This document shows, one piece after another, positions 9,261 through 17,454 of a DNA stretch of 64,000 nt. Source of the stretch: Halomarina salina (lineage in GTDB: Archaea > Halobacteriota > Halobacteria > Halobacteriales > Haloarculaceae). The stretch lies in contig NZ_JALLGW010000001.1 in the NCBI RefSeq assembly GCF_023074835.1, forward strand, positions 620,001-684,000, in the 5' to 3' direction. Each line of letters starts with the position of its first letter. The stretch's first letter is position 1. The notes under the pieces were generated by a model that was not told the origin of the DNA, made no database searches, and saw only the letters and a list, made by a program, of their open reading frames with translations. The position numbers were made by a program, and so were the translations under genes.

Positions 9261-9500
9261 GGAGGCTGTCTGGTCATGGGTGGTGAGTCGGGTCGGTTGG
9301 CGAGATGCGTCGGCCGGTGAGGCGGGCCGGTCGGCGAGATGCGACGCGCCGTGGAACGGGCGGTCGCAAGCGGTGACGGACCGGAGCCACACGCCCGTGA
9401 GTACCCAACGAAACGGCCGGAGCGGCGTGGCTCTTTCGTTCCCAGCGGGTGGGAACCGTCGCTCACGTCTTGGCCCCCCGACGGGTACTCACGAGCGACG

Positions 9501-9932
9501 ATGTACGACCGAATCCTCGTCGCGACGGACGGCAGCGAGACGGCACGGGTCGCCGTCGACCACGCCATCGACCTCGCGGCGGTCCACGACGCGGCGCTCC
9601 ACGCGCTGTACGTCCTCCACCTCCGCCCCTCGCTCGAACCGAATCTGGAGCTGCTGTACGACCAGCTCGAAGCGTTGGGCGAGGAGGCGACCGCCCAGGT
9701 CGCGGAGAACGCTGCCCAGCAGGGCGTCGAGGTCGTCGAAGCGATGGCGAACGGCACCCCGCACCGCCAGATACTCGACTACGTCGACGAGCACGACGTC
9801 GACCTCGTCGTGCTTGGGACCCACGGACGGACGGGCCTCGAACACGCGCTCGTCGGCAGCGTCGCCGAGCGCGTGGTTCGCCTCTCGCCCGTCCCGGTGC
9901 TGACCGTCCGCCACCCCGCCTCCGACGAGTGA
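9501..9932 (+). CDS. universal stress protein (UspA family)
   Basis: A 143-residue single-domain universal stress protein. It begins MYDRILVATDGSETA (first strand and nucleotide loop) and ends with the ATP-binding signature GTHGRTGLEHALVGSVAERV, then PVPVLTVR. This is the ATP-binding type. Family members are small alpha/beta dimers linked to stress and energy sensing. It is transcribed divergently from the HD-domain gene across a 240-base gap. The start is set at ATG 9501 because the longer frame upstream is basic shadow sequence. Confidence 0.88.
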   Translation: MYDRILVATDGSETARVAVDHAIDLAAVHDAALHALYVLHLRPSLEPNLELLYDQLEALGEEATAQVAENAAQQGVEVVEAMANGTPHRQILDYVDEHDVDLVVLGTHGRTGLEHALVGSVAERVVRLSPVPVLTVRHPASDE

Positions 9933-10026
9933 CCGGCCGCCACGCCGATTCCGACGTGGTGACCTCGCCTGCGACCCGGACCCGTCACGGGGACGCACGT
10001 ATCCCGTCGGCCTGCGTCGTGGTACC

Positions 10027-10446
10027 ATGGTCGAGTACACCGACCCAGACCTGAGCGACGCGGAGCGAGAGGCGCTGCACGACCTGCAACTCGGCATCGA
10101 GAAACTGTATCGCGGGTACGGTGCGCTGCTCGACTGGCACCACCACGTCGGCAGCGGGATGAACTACTTCGCCGCCGCCGAGCGACAGTTGCGCGAGGCG
10201 GGGCACACCGCGTTCGCGGACGAACTGCGCGACGTCCACCTCCCGGCGGGGGCCGTCGAGGACCAGTGGACGTACGAACTCGTCGACGTGTTCCGCCACG
10301 GCTTCCTGGCCGACGTGACGGCGTTCGAGGCGTCGGTCCGCGAGGACCTCGCCGACGGCGGTCCACACGTCACCGAGCGACGACACCAGCGGGAGCGACG
10401 GGAGCGAGCCGACGGCGACGCGTGGCGGTCGGGGACGGAAGAGTAG
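10027..10446 (+). CDS. conserved haloarchaeal helical protein
   Basis: A 139-residue acidic, helix-rich protein. It carries several His residues (DWHHHVGSGMNYF, FADELRDVHLP) and a Trp/Tyr-rich segment (EDQWTYELVDVFRHGF), ending in a charged tail. The His/Glu pattern could suggest a metal or cofactor site, but no known motif is complete. It follows UspA on the same strand with a 94-base gap, so co-expression is possible. Function unknown. Confidence 0.65.
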   Translation: MVEYTDPDLSDAEREALHDLQLGIEKLYRGYGALLDWHHHVGSGMNYFAAAERQLREAGHTAFADELRDVHLPAGAVEDQWTYELVDVFRHGFLADVTAFEASVREDLADGGPHVTERRHQRERRERADGDAWRSGTEE

Positions 10447-10554
10447 CGAGGAGGAACGGGAAGTGACGAGGCGTCACGATTCGCGGGGAGTCTCGGTGGA
10501 CGCCGAACGGAGCGCCGTAACGAGGGAGAGGGAAGAGCGGGCGACGAGCGGTCG

Positions 10555-10839
10555 TCAGTCGTCCCGTGCCGCCTCGACGCGGTCGGCGTGTTCTTCGAGG
10601 TCGGCGGCTATCTGCCGGGCCTCGTCGGGCGTGAGCGTCACGCGGTCCGCGTGGGGGTGCAGATGCTCCAGCGTCGTGCCGTCGAGTTCCAGCGCCAGCG
10701 TGACGTGGTCGGGGTCGTTGCGCGGCGAACTGACGTCGAGGACGGCGTACGTCTCCTCCTCGAACTCGTGGGCCTCCGCCTCGGCGTCGACGAGGTCCAG
10801 CGTCGTGTACGCGGTGACGCTCAGGATGCGCTCGGACAT
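10555..10839 (-). CDS. small conserved protein after nitrite/sulfite reductase
   Basis: A 94-residue acidic protein (MSERILSVTAYTTLDLVDAEAE at the N-terminus) with beta-rich first half and a helical end (TPDEARQIAADLEEHADRVE). Its own ATG at 10839 would lie directly next to the TAG stop of the reductase gene upstream on the same strand: the two read TAG-ATG with no gap, so it is almost certainly the second gene of that operon. No catalytic motif is seen. A role connected with the reductase is an inference from this coupling only. Confidence 0.7.
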   Translation of the reverse strand: MSERILSVTAYTTLDLVDAEAEAHEFEEETYAVLDVSSPRNDPDHVTLALELDGTTLEHLHPHADRVTLTPDEARQIAADLEEHADRVEAARDD

Positions 10840-12606
10840 CTAGTCGTCACTCGGTGCGGCGGCGTCGCCGGGTATCGTCTCCTCGTCGTAGGGGTACCAC
10901 GCCTGCTTCGTGTTGTGCATCATGGGGTCGTCGTAGCTGGTCTCCATGGGGTCGGCGAGGCCCTTGAGTCCTTCCTCGCCCGTGTCCTCGGAGACGCTCG
11001 CGATGAACTCGCGGAACGACTGCCCGTCGGTGCGTTCCTCCTCGTAGGTCGCCAGCAGGTTCTCGATGTAGCCCGGCACCTCGTCGGCGGGCACTCGCAT
11101 CTCGACCCAGTCGGCGAACTGCGGGTCCTCGCCGAGGCCGCCGCCGAGGCCGATGTCGAACGCCTCGACCGGTTCGCCGCCCTTGCGGGCCTTCATGCCG
11201 CGCAGCGAGACGTCGGCTATCTGTGGCTGGGCGCACGACGCCGTACATCCGGAGAGGTGGACGTGGAACTCGTCGAGGCCCTCGGGGAGTTCGACGTTGT
11301 CCTTCAGCCAGCGAGCGTAGCGCACCATCCGGTTCTTCGTCTCGGTGATGGCGAGGCCGCAGAACTCCGTCCCCGTGCAGGCGATGGAGCCGCGCATGAA
11401 CGGATGGGGGTCCGGCGAGTAGTCCTCGAACAGCGGGTCGTCGAGGAACTCGTCGACCTCGCTCTCGTCGATGTCCGCGACGATGACGTTCTGGCGCTGT
11501 GTGAGACCGACGAGTTCGCTGCCGTACTCCTCGGCGCGCTCCGCGAGTGCGACGACCTCGTCCGCGGCCATCCGGCCGGTGAGGACCGAGAGCCCGACGA
11601 ATCGCTCGTCGGAGTCGTTCTGCTCGTGGACGCCGACGTAGTCGCCGGTCGCGTCGGTGCGGCCCGCGTTGTAGTCGTACTGATGACGCAGGTCCTCGCC
11701 GGCGCTCGGGAGTTCGTAGTCGACGTAGTCGTCCTGCAGGACGCGGCGGAACTTCTCGGCGCCCCACTCGTCGACGAGGAACTTGACGCGAGCGTTGAAG
11801 CGGTTGTCGCGGTCGCCATGGTCGCGGAACAGCGCCGAGACGCCCGCCGCGACCTCCGTCATCTCGTCGGGGGTGCAGAACACGTCGAGGTCGCGGGCGA
11901 ACCTCGGCTCTTTCCGAGCGAGGCCGCCGCCGACCCGGACGTTGAACCCGTCGACCTGTTCCCCGTCTCGCTCCTTGACCGCCGGTTCGAAGGCGAGGTC
12001 GTTGATGTCGCCCTGGCCCGCGCCGCGGGTGTCGCCGGTGACCGACACCTTCCACTTCCGGGGGAGGTTGGCGTGGTCGGGGTTGCCCTTGAACTCCTCG
12101 TTGAGTTCCTGGACGAGCGGCCAGACGTCGACGTGCTCGTCGGCGTCGCGGCCAGCGACGGGCGAGCCGACGATGTTGCGCCACGAGTCGCCGCAGGCCT
12201 GGATGGTCGAGAGGCCGACCTCGTCGAGACGGTCGAAGATGTCCGGGACGTCCTCGATCTGGATCCAGTGCAGCTGGATGGACTGCCGGGTGGTGAAGTC
12301 GGCCCAGCCGTTGCCGAAGATGGGGTTGTCACTCGGACCGGTCGAGTACTTCTGGGCGATCTCGCCGACGACGCGCAGCTGTTCCGGGGTGAGGCGGCCC
12401 ATCGGCACCCCGACGCGCATCATGAAGTTACCCTCCTGTCCCGAGCGCTGGTGGTACAGCCCCCACCACTTGAACCGCTCGAACCACGCGTCGTGTTCGT
12501 CCTCGGGGATGGCCTCGAAGCCACCCTCCTCGGCGAACCGGCGGAGGTGGTCGCGGACCTCCACCCCGTACACCTCGTCCTTCCATCCTTCGACCTTCGA
12601 CGGCAT
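10840..12606 (-). CDS. siroheme nitrite/sulfite reductase (ferredoxin type)
   Basis: A 588-residue assimilatory reductase with siroheme and a 4Fe-4S cluster, making ammonia from nitrite or sulfide from sulfite in six-electron steps. The cluster ligands are visible: Cys410 and Cys416 in CTGTEFCGLAITETK, Cys454 and Cys458 in SGCTASCAQPQIADV. Two ferredoxin-like half domains are present (GVPMGRLTPEQLR; RFVGLSVLTGRM). The CTGxEFC wording resembles nitrite reductases more than sulfite reductases, which usually read CPxxxxC, but single-gene haloarchaeal members are annotated both ways. A TATA-like tatacacc at 12631-12638 lies 25-32 bases before the ATG at 12606, so the mRNA is probably leaderless. 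Confidence 0.8.
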   Translation of the reverse strand: MPSKVEGWKDEVYGVEVRDHLRRFAEEGGFEAIPEDEHDAWFERFKWWGLYHQRSGQEGNFMMRVGVPMGRLTPEQLRVVGEIAQKYSTGPSDNPIFGNGWADFTTRQSIQLHWIQIEDVPDIFDRLDEVGLSTIQACGDSWRNIVGSPVAGRDADEHVDVWPLVQELNEEFKGNPDHANLPRKWKVSVTGDTRGAGQGDINDLAFEPAVKERDGEQVDGFNVRVGGGLARKEPRFARDLDVFCTPDEMTEVAAGVSALFRDHGDRDNRFNARVKFLVDEWGAEKFRRVLQDDYVDYELPSAGEDLRHQYDYNAGRTDATGDYVGVHEQNDSDERFVGLSVLTGRMAADEVVALAERAEEYGSELVGLTQRQNVIVADIDESEVDEFLDDPLFEDYSPDPHPFMRGSIACTGTEFCGLAITETKNRMVRYARWLKDNVELPEGLDEFHVHLSGCTASCAQPQIADVSLRGMKARKGGEPVEAFDIGLGGGLGEDPQFADWVEMRVPADEVPGYIENLLATYEEERTDGQSFREFIASVSEDTGEEGLKGLADPMETSYDDPMMHNTKQAWYPYDEETIPGDAAAPSDD

Positions 12607-12630
12607 AGCCCACTGTCGGAGAGTCGGCGG

Positions 12631-12638
12631 TATACACC
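12631..12638 (-). promoter_or_regulatory. TATA-like box of the reductase operon
   Basis: The plus-strand tatacacc (GGTGTATA on the minus strand) is centred about 28 bases before the start codon of the nitrite/sulfite reductase, matching a leaderless haloarchaeal promoter. Confidence 0.5.
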
Positions 12639-12891
12639 CGTGGCTCCCGTCAAGGCTGGCGGGGACTCCCGCGACCCGGAGAGCGTTGCCGGTAGCCATC
12701 GGAGACGGTCCGAGCTCCCAGACCGCCCCGACCGCCTGTAGACCAGCCACCGGTCCCCAGGGCACGACACCCCGACGTGGACCGCACGGACGGGCCACAC
12801 AGGTAGCGGTCATACTTGCTTCAACGCCGCAGCACTGGACAACGTTACAGGCGAGAGCGGGCTTAAACGAGGGGAGTACCAAGAACGGGTG

Positions 12892-12972
12892 ATGAATGAG
12901 ACAGAGTCGTCGGGTGCGTCGACCGCACCCGTGGACGTCGCACCGGAGCTGTACGAGGAGGACGCAGAGTGA
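12892..12972 (+). CDS. 26-residue microprotein coupled to the next gene
   Basis: A very short gene: ATG 12892, 26 codons (MNETESSGASTAPVDVAPEL then YEEDAE), TGA ending at 12972. The stop overlaps the next start in a GTGA arrangement, the typical sign of translational coupling. A TATA-like gcttaaacg at 12861-12869 lies about 27 bases upstream, giving a leaderless transcript that begins with this microprotein. It is acidic with a conserved-looking DVAPELYEED end. Function unknown; it is supported by promoter position and overlap, not by homology. Confidence 0.5.
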   Translation: MNETESSGASTAPVDVAPELYEEDAE

Positions 12973-13160
12973 GCGAGCAACGGAGCGACGACAGGGAGTC
13001 GTCGCCACGGACCGGAGCGAGCGACGCCGAGCGAACCGACACGGAAGCTGAGGACGAGGAGGTCGACACCAGCCACCTGGACGGACTCGTCGACGGGTGT
13101 GGCTGCGCCGAGATGATGGACCACCTCTCCGAAGAGCGGGAGAAACAGGCGGACTCGTAA
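12969..13160 (+). CDS. small acidic protein with CGC motif
   Basis: A 63-residue protein starting at GTG 12969 inside the stop codon of the 26-residue gene before it. The first 40 residues are disordered and strongly acidic; the end (DGLVDGCGCAEMMDHLSEER) has a Cys-Gly-Cys pair followed by a short helix with His. Such small haloarchaeal Cys proteins often bind metals, but the four ligands of a normal zinc site are not present, so pairing with another copy or a partner would be needed. It is divergent from the nitrite/sulfite reductase operon; any shared role is inference. Confidence 0.65.
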   Translation: MSEQRSDDRESSPRTGASDAERTDTEAEDEEVDTSHLDGLVDGCGCAEMMDHLSEEREKQADS

Positions 13161-13286
13161 CGGAAGCGCTCTCCGTCACCCCCGACCCCGAGCAGTGACC
13201 GACCGTGCCGACGGGTCCGTGACCTGTCGGCCCCCCGTCGCAAGACCGCGCGACCCTTTTAGAGTCCCCCGCCCTGACAGTGACCA

Positions 13287-13955
13287 ATGAGCGAGGACGA
13301 CGTGCCGTCGCCGGACCGCGAGTCGCCGGTCGGCCGACCGGTCGTCCGGGGGGACCCGGCGCTGATGGGTGACCGCGCCGAGCGCGCCGTCCAGTTCGAC
13401 CCCGACGACCCCGCCTCCCTCGAACGGGCCGCCCAGGTCGTCCACTCGTTCGCCACCGAGAGCGCCGGGGCCGCGGACAACGTCTACATGCTCCGGGGGG
13501 CGGCCGCCTGTGCCGCCCTCGTCCGCGGCGAGGGGTCGTACAAGGCCGCCGCCGAACGCGCGGGCGAGGACGTGACCGTCGCGTTCATCCGCAAGTGGGC
13601 GCGCGTCCACGACCTGCCGCGGGCGGTCCGCGAGTGCGTCGCGACCGGTCGCATCGCGCCGACGGCTGCCAAGCACATCGCCCGTGCCCGCGGCGAAGCC
13701 CGGTACCACCTCGCGTGGGCCGTCCTCGACCACGACCTGACCGTCCGCGACGTACGGACCGCCGCCAGCGACATCAACGACGGCCGTAGCGTCGAGGACG
13801 CCCTCGCCGAACAGGGCGTCGCCGTGGGAGACATCGCGCTGTCGCTCGACGCCGAGAGCTACCGGGACCTGCGGTGGCGGGCCGCCCGACTCGGTGTGGA
13901 CCCGGAGGACGTCATCGCCGAGGCGCTGGATGCGCTCGACCCGCTAGAGGAGTAG
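13287..13955 (+). CDS. haloarchaeal protein with ParB-HTH-like core
   Basis: A 222-residue protein. After an acidic tail it carries a helical core that reads like the helix-turn-helix of ParB/KorB proteins: YKAAAERAGEDVTVAFIRKWARVHDLPRAV, then VATGRIAPTAAKHIARA, the 'strategy, then lived-in helix' pattern seen after ParB catalytic domains, but without a ParB nuclease domain. A C-terminal segment (ESYRDLRWRAARLGVDPEDVIAEALDALD) resembles a short ribbon or helical dimerisation end. I infer a DNA-binding protein conserved in haloarchaea. TATA-like acccttttagag at about 13252-13264 lies 25 bases before ATG 13287. Confidence 0.65.
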   Translation: MSEDDVPSPDRESPVGRPVVRGDPALMGDRAERAVQFDPDDPASLERAAQVVHSFATESAGAADNVYMLRGAAACAALVRGEGSYKAAAERAGEDVTVAFIRKWARVHDLPRAVRECVATGRIAPTAAKHIARARGEARYHLAWAVLDHDLTVRDVRTAASDINDGRSVEDALAEQGVAVGDIALSLDAESYRDLRWRAARLGVDPEDVIAEALDALDPLEE

Positions 13956-14275
13956 CGAGGCGCGAGCATCGCGAGCGCCTCGGAAAATCCGAACGGCGAA
14001 CGGAGTGAGCCGTGAGGAGTCGGGAGATTCGGAGCGAGTGAGAATCTCCGAGCAGCCGAACGGTGAGCATCGCGAACCGTGAGGAGTAGCGCGGTTCGGA
14101 GTTCCCGCGAGCGCTAGCGAGCGGGAGCACGGATGACGAGTATCACGAGTCTTCCGGAGCGACCGAGCGAAGCGAGGGAGTGAGAACCGCGGGATAGGAG
14201 CGGGGAGCGCAAGCGACCCGCGAGGAGTAGGGAGATTCGGACCGAGCGAAGCGAGGAAGAATCTCCGAGCGACTG
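13956..14275. repeat. cluster of imperfect hairpins with shared GAGGAGT/GAGCGAAGCGAG loops
   Basis: The gap between two convergent genes is made of short inverted repeats. Clear stems: GCGAGGCGC with GCGCCTCG (13956-13982), GGAGATTC/GAATCTCC at 14023-14030 and 14042-14049, CGAACCG/CGGTTCG near 14072-14098, and GGAGATTC/GAATCTCC again at 14231-14238 and 14259-14266. The words gaggagt and gagcgaagcgag recur between them. The first hairpin sits directly after the stop of the preceding gene and may stabilise or end its mRNA. Confidence 0.6.
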
Positions 14276-14293
14276 GTGGCCAGTACGTTATTC

Positions 14294-15640
14294 TCACTCG
14301 TCCCCGGAGAGATACCGCTCTGCAGCGGTCGCCAGCGTCGCCCCCGCTGTCACCACGTCGGCCCACTCGACGCTCTCGTTGGGAAAGTGCGCCTGGTCGA
14401 TGCTGCCGGGGCCGAACAGGACGGTCGGAATCCCCGCCTCGATGTAGTGACGCGCGTCCGCGCCGTAGGTGACGCCGAGCGGTGCGGTGTCGGTCGGCCC
14501 GTTCTCACCCATCGCCGCCTGGACGGCCCCGACGACCGGTTCGTCCGTCGCTATCTCGCTGGCCTCGAACTGGATGCCGAGGCGCTCCACCGACAGCGCG
14601 TCCGGCCACCCGGACTCCCGCGCCGTCTCGGTCAGTCGGTCGCGGACGGCCGTCTCGACCTCCGCCACGGTCTCGCCCGGTGCGACGCCGACGCGGACCT
14701 CCGCGGTGAGACGGGCGGGGACCGTCGACGCCCACTCGCCAGCCTCGACGGTCCCGACGACGATGGGCCACGGGGTCGGGAAGCGGTCGTAGAGCGGATG
14801 GACCACCGACTCGCCGCGCTCGCGTTCGAGCGCACGCAACGCGTCGTGGACGACCTCGAACCGGTCGAGGGCGCTGGCCCCGCGCCACGCGGTCGCGGCG
14901 TGGGCCGACCGGCCGCGCACCTCGACGCGAACCATCAGGCTCCCCTCGCTGGCGACGACGGGACACAGTTCGGTCGGTTCCGCGACGATAGCCGCGTTAC
15001 GGTCGCCGGGGTACGGGGCGTCGAGGGCGCTCGCCGCCGCGCCGATGCCGCCCTCCTCCTCGCCCGCGACGCTCTCGACGACGATGCGGCCGTCGAGGGA
15101 GGCCTCCCCCTCCTCGACGCGGTCGGCGAGGTACCGCGCCGCGTAGACGCAGGCCCCGAGACCCGACTTCATGTCCGCTGCGCCGCGCGCCGTCAGCCAG
15201 TCACCGTCCTCGCTCCACGTGGGCGCGAACGGGTCGCTGTGCCAGGCACCGTCGTCCGCAGGGGCTTCGTCGTCGGAGCCGACGTGTGTGGATTCGCCAG
15301 TCGCTCGCGGGGCGTCGCTGGCGGGGACGACGTCGGCGTGGCCGTTCAACAGGAGCGTCGGCCCCTCGCCGGCCCCGAGTTCCAGCACGCCTGCGACGCT
15401 CGGCCGGTCCGCGGTCTGAATCTCGGCGGGGTCGTCCGGGAACGACGGCTGTCCCGCCAGCCGCACCGGGTCGGCCTCCCACTCGTAGGTCTCGAACCCG
15501 AGCGCGTCCAGATGTCCACGGACGAACGACTGCACACCGGCCTCCGCGCCGGGCGTCGACTCGAACGAGACGAGGCGCTCGACGAACGACCGGAGGTCCT
15601 CGGCGTATCGCTCGGCGAACGGTGGAGACGGGTCGGTCAT
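14294..15640 (-). CDS. M20-family deacylase (ArgE/DapE-like)
   Basis: A 448-residue zinc-dependent amidohydrolase of the ArgE/DapE/aminoacylase group, which removes acyl groups from amino acids. Motifs in order: first metal ligand in LLLNGHADVVPA, bridging Asp in ARGAADMKSG, the catalytic Glu pair in VAGEEEGGIGA, a later ligand in IVAEPTEL and a final His in GPGSIDQAHFPNESV. The lid/dimerisation domain (VRGRSAHAATAWRGASA) is intact. An extended acidic insertion around residues 112-135 fits salt adaptation. Start set at ATG 15640 since the frame beyond it is Arg-rich and runs into tRNA sequence. Exact substrate cannot be told. Confidence 0.82.
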   Translation of the reverse strand: MTDPSPPFAERYAEDLRSFVERLVSFESTPGAEAGVQSFVRGHLDALGFETYEWEADPVRLAGQPSFPDDPAEIQTADRPSVAGVLELGAGEGPTLLLNGHADVVPASDAPRATGESTHVGSDDEAPADDGAWHSDPFAPTWSEDGDWLTARGAADMKSGLGACVYAARYLADRVEEGEASLDGRIVVESVAGEEEGGIGAAASALDAPYPGDRNAAIVAEPTELCPVVASEGSLMVRVEVRGRSAHAATAWRGASALDRFEVVHDALRALERERGESVVHPLYDRFPTPWPIVVGTVEAGEWASTVPARLTAEVRVGVAPGETVAEVETAVRDRLTETARESGWPDALSVERLGIQFEASEIATDEPVVGAVQAAMGENGPTDTAPLGVTYGADARHYIEAGIPTVLFGPGSIDQAHFPNESVEWADVVTAGATLATAAERYLSGDE

Positions 15641-15737
15641 CGCCCGAGGATGCGTCGGCAGCGGCAAGAGCGTTTGGCACAGTTCCACACGAAACGGAGG
15701 AGGGTCGTCTCGCTCTACGTGGGGAAGGGAACACGGA

Positions 15738-15844
15738 GAGAGGGATTTGAACCACGGTCGCACGTGCTCGCTTCGCTGCGCGCGTGCTCCCTGATTCGAA
15801 ATCCACGGCCGTTTCACTCCTCGTGCAAGCACTCGGAGCAGAAA
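15738..15844 (-). repeat. tRNA-Lys 3'-end-capped repeat unit (~113 bases)
   Basis: Downstream of tRNA-Lys the T-arm sequence gagagggatttgaacc recurs exactly (15738-15753), 113 bases from the same sequence in the tRNA (15851-15866). Between the copies lie, in order, a hairpin around gctcgcttcgctgcgcg, an inverted T-arm-like gattcgaaatcc, and a GTTTC-hairpin-GAAAC element next to the tRNA. The same order is found in the unit downstream of tRNA-Ser. Confidence 0.65.
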
Positions 15845-15918
15845 CGGGCTGAGAGGGATTTGAACCCCCGGCCGTCTGGTTAAAAGCCAGACGCTCTCCC
15901 TAACTGAGCTATCAGCCC
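15845..15918 (-). tRNA. tRNA-Lys (anticodon TTT)
   Basis: The minus strand folds as a tRNA: acceptor GGGCTGA with TCAGCCC, D-arm GCTCAGTTAGGGAGAGC, anticodon stem TCTGG/CCAGA with loop CTTTTAA (anticodon TTT), T-arm GGGGGTTCAAATCCCTC. Discriminator G. CCA is not encoded. It carries lysine to AAA/AAG codons. It stands between the M20 deacylase and the surface glycoprotein gene. Confidence 0.95.
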
Positions 15919-16013
15919 TCACTTCGACTACCCTCGCTCGTCGCTAAACCGTTACGGTTGACAGGGGCGAGACGTTGGGAGGCGAGCGAGCACGAGGCGC
16001 TGGTCGACCGAGC

Positions 16014-17273
16014 TCAGCCTCGAACGGGGAGGAACGCGAGTCCGATGACCAGCATCCCGGCGACCGAGCAGATGATGATGATGTTCCAGAGTCCGGTCAT
16101 CCGCTCTCCGAAGGAGGTCTGTGTCTCCTCCTGGACGACGTAGTCGGAGTAGTTGCTCCCGAGCTGGACGCCCTCCAGAGTCGTGTTGTTACCCTGGTGG
16201 CTCGTGACGAAGTTGACGACGCGCTGTTCGCCGTTCGCGAGCGTGACGTTGCCACCCTGTTCGAGTTCGACCGTGTTGTACTGCGGTGCGGTGTACTCGA
16301 CGACTGCGGTGGTGTTCGTAACGTTGACCACGGTGGCGCTGACGTTCATCATCTTCGCGTCACTGAACGTCTCGAGTTCGATCTGAAGCTCGAACGAGTC
16401 GCCCTGCTGGACGCGCGTCTGCTCCGGTTTCGGCAGGTAGTCGGCGATAGGGACGAACGTTCCGTTCGACCGGTACCGCACGAACGTCTGTCCCTCCGAC
16501 GTGATCGTCGAGTTGTAGACGGCCGGGTCGCTCTCGAGGACGGCAGTGACGTCCGTCGTGTTGGTGAAGACGAGCGTGTCCTGCGCCTGCGTGTAGAGAC
16601 TGCCGTTGGCCTGCGCCGCGCCACTCTCGCTGCCACCGCTACTCCCGGAGGCGTTCGAGGCGGACCCCGACTCAGCGGTGGTGGTCGCGTTCCCGCCACT
16701 GGCCGCGGAGGTCGTTCCGTTGGAGGCAGCGCTCGTCGCGTTCCCTTCACCGGGCGTCACCTGACCGCTACCACCGGACGCGTTCGTCGAGTTGCTGGCG
16801 ACGTCGCCCGAGGCGTTACCGGACGCGTTCCCCGAGGCGTTACCGCCGGAACTCTGCTCGCCAGCCGCGGACAGCGCCGTCACGTTGCCGTCCGACGAGA
16901 CGTACGCGCGGTCGAGGTTCGGCGCGACCCCCGTCGTCACGAGCCACGAGCCGTTGAACACTTCCGCAGTGGTGCCGTTGTCGAAGCTCTGGTTCTGTGT
17001 CGTCTCCGGAACGTACCACTGGAGCGTGCCGGCCGGGGTCGCACCGCCGCCACCGCCACCACCGTGGCCGCCGCCACCGCCGGAGCTCTCTTCCATCTGT
17101 GCGAGGACGCGATACTCTTGACCGTTGGAGTCGCTGAAGTTCGTCCCGTTCTGGTACGTCTGGGCCCCCTCCAGTTGGATCGTCGGGGCCTCGGCAAGCG
17201 AGATGACGGAGTACGCACTCGCCCCCATGACCAGGAAGAAGACGAAGAGGACCGCGGCCGCTCGTCGTTGCAT
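16014..17273 (-). CDS. sequon-rich membrane-anchored surface protein
   Basis: A 419-residue protein with an N-terminal hydrophobic helix (AAAVLFVFFLVMGASAYSVI, residues 5-24) and a C-terminal one (LWNIIIICSVAGMLVIGLAF, about 395-414). The long middle part is extracytoplasmic by prediction. It has a glycine block with one His (residues 65-77), then a Ser/Asn/Gly/Thr-rich low-complexity stalk with repeated NASG units. I count about 25 NxS/T sequons, a candidate for heavy N-glycosylation. A beta-rich globular part follows (FVRYRSNGTFVPIADYLP; FELQIELETFSD). The topology fits a haloarchaeal cell-surface glycoprotein; no enzymatic domain is seen. Confidence 0.7.
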   Translation of the reverse strand: MQRRAAAVLFVFFLVMGASAYSVISLAEAPTIQLEGAQTYQNGTNFSDSNGQEYRVLAQMEESSGGGGGHGGGGGGGATPAGTLQWYVPETTQNQSFDNGTTAEVFNGSWLVTTGVAPNLDRAYVSSDGNVTALSAAGEQSSGGNASGNASGNASGDVASNSTNASGGSGQVTPGEGNATSAASNGTTSAASGGNATTTAESGSASNASGSSGGSESGAAQANGSLYTQAQDTLVFTNTTDVTAVLESDPAVYNSTITSEGQTFVRYRSNGTFVPIADYLPKPEQTRVQQGDSFELQIELETFSDAKMMNVSATVVNVTNTTAVVEYTAPQYNTVELEQGGNVTLANGEQRVVNFVTSHQGNNTTLEGVQLGSNYSDYVVQEETQTSFGERMTGLWNIIIICSVAGMLVIGLAFLPVRG

Positions 17274-17454
17274 ATCTGTGGCGACGAAAGCGCGGCGTAT
17301 ATCGGTTGCGTTCTCCTCGACGGGTGGCCGCGTGCGTCCGACACCGGTAGCAGCTGTTCGACGAGCAGTCAGACGACGGGATTCGAGAACTCGTGGCCGA
17401 CAGGAAGTGCAGCGACTACGAGGTGAACTGTGACCGTGCGAAACCGTTCGCGAG

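Noticed and set aside
7647-9320. Open frame of 557 codons on the plus strand
   Set aside because: It is antisense to the HD-domain gene, Val/Arg/Asp-rich without motifs, and results from GC-rich third positions of the real gene.
10588-12741. Open frame of 717 codons on the plus strand
   Set aside because: Antisense shadow of the siroheme reductase; no domain and an odd Val/Glu/Arg composition.
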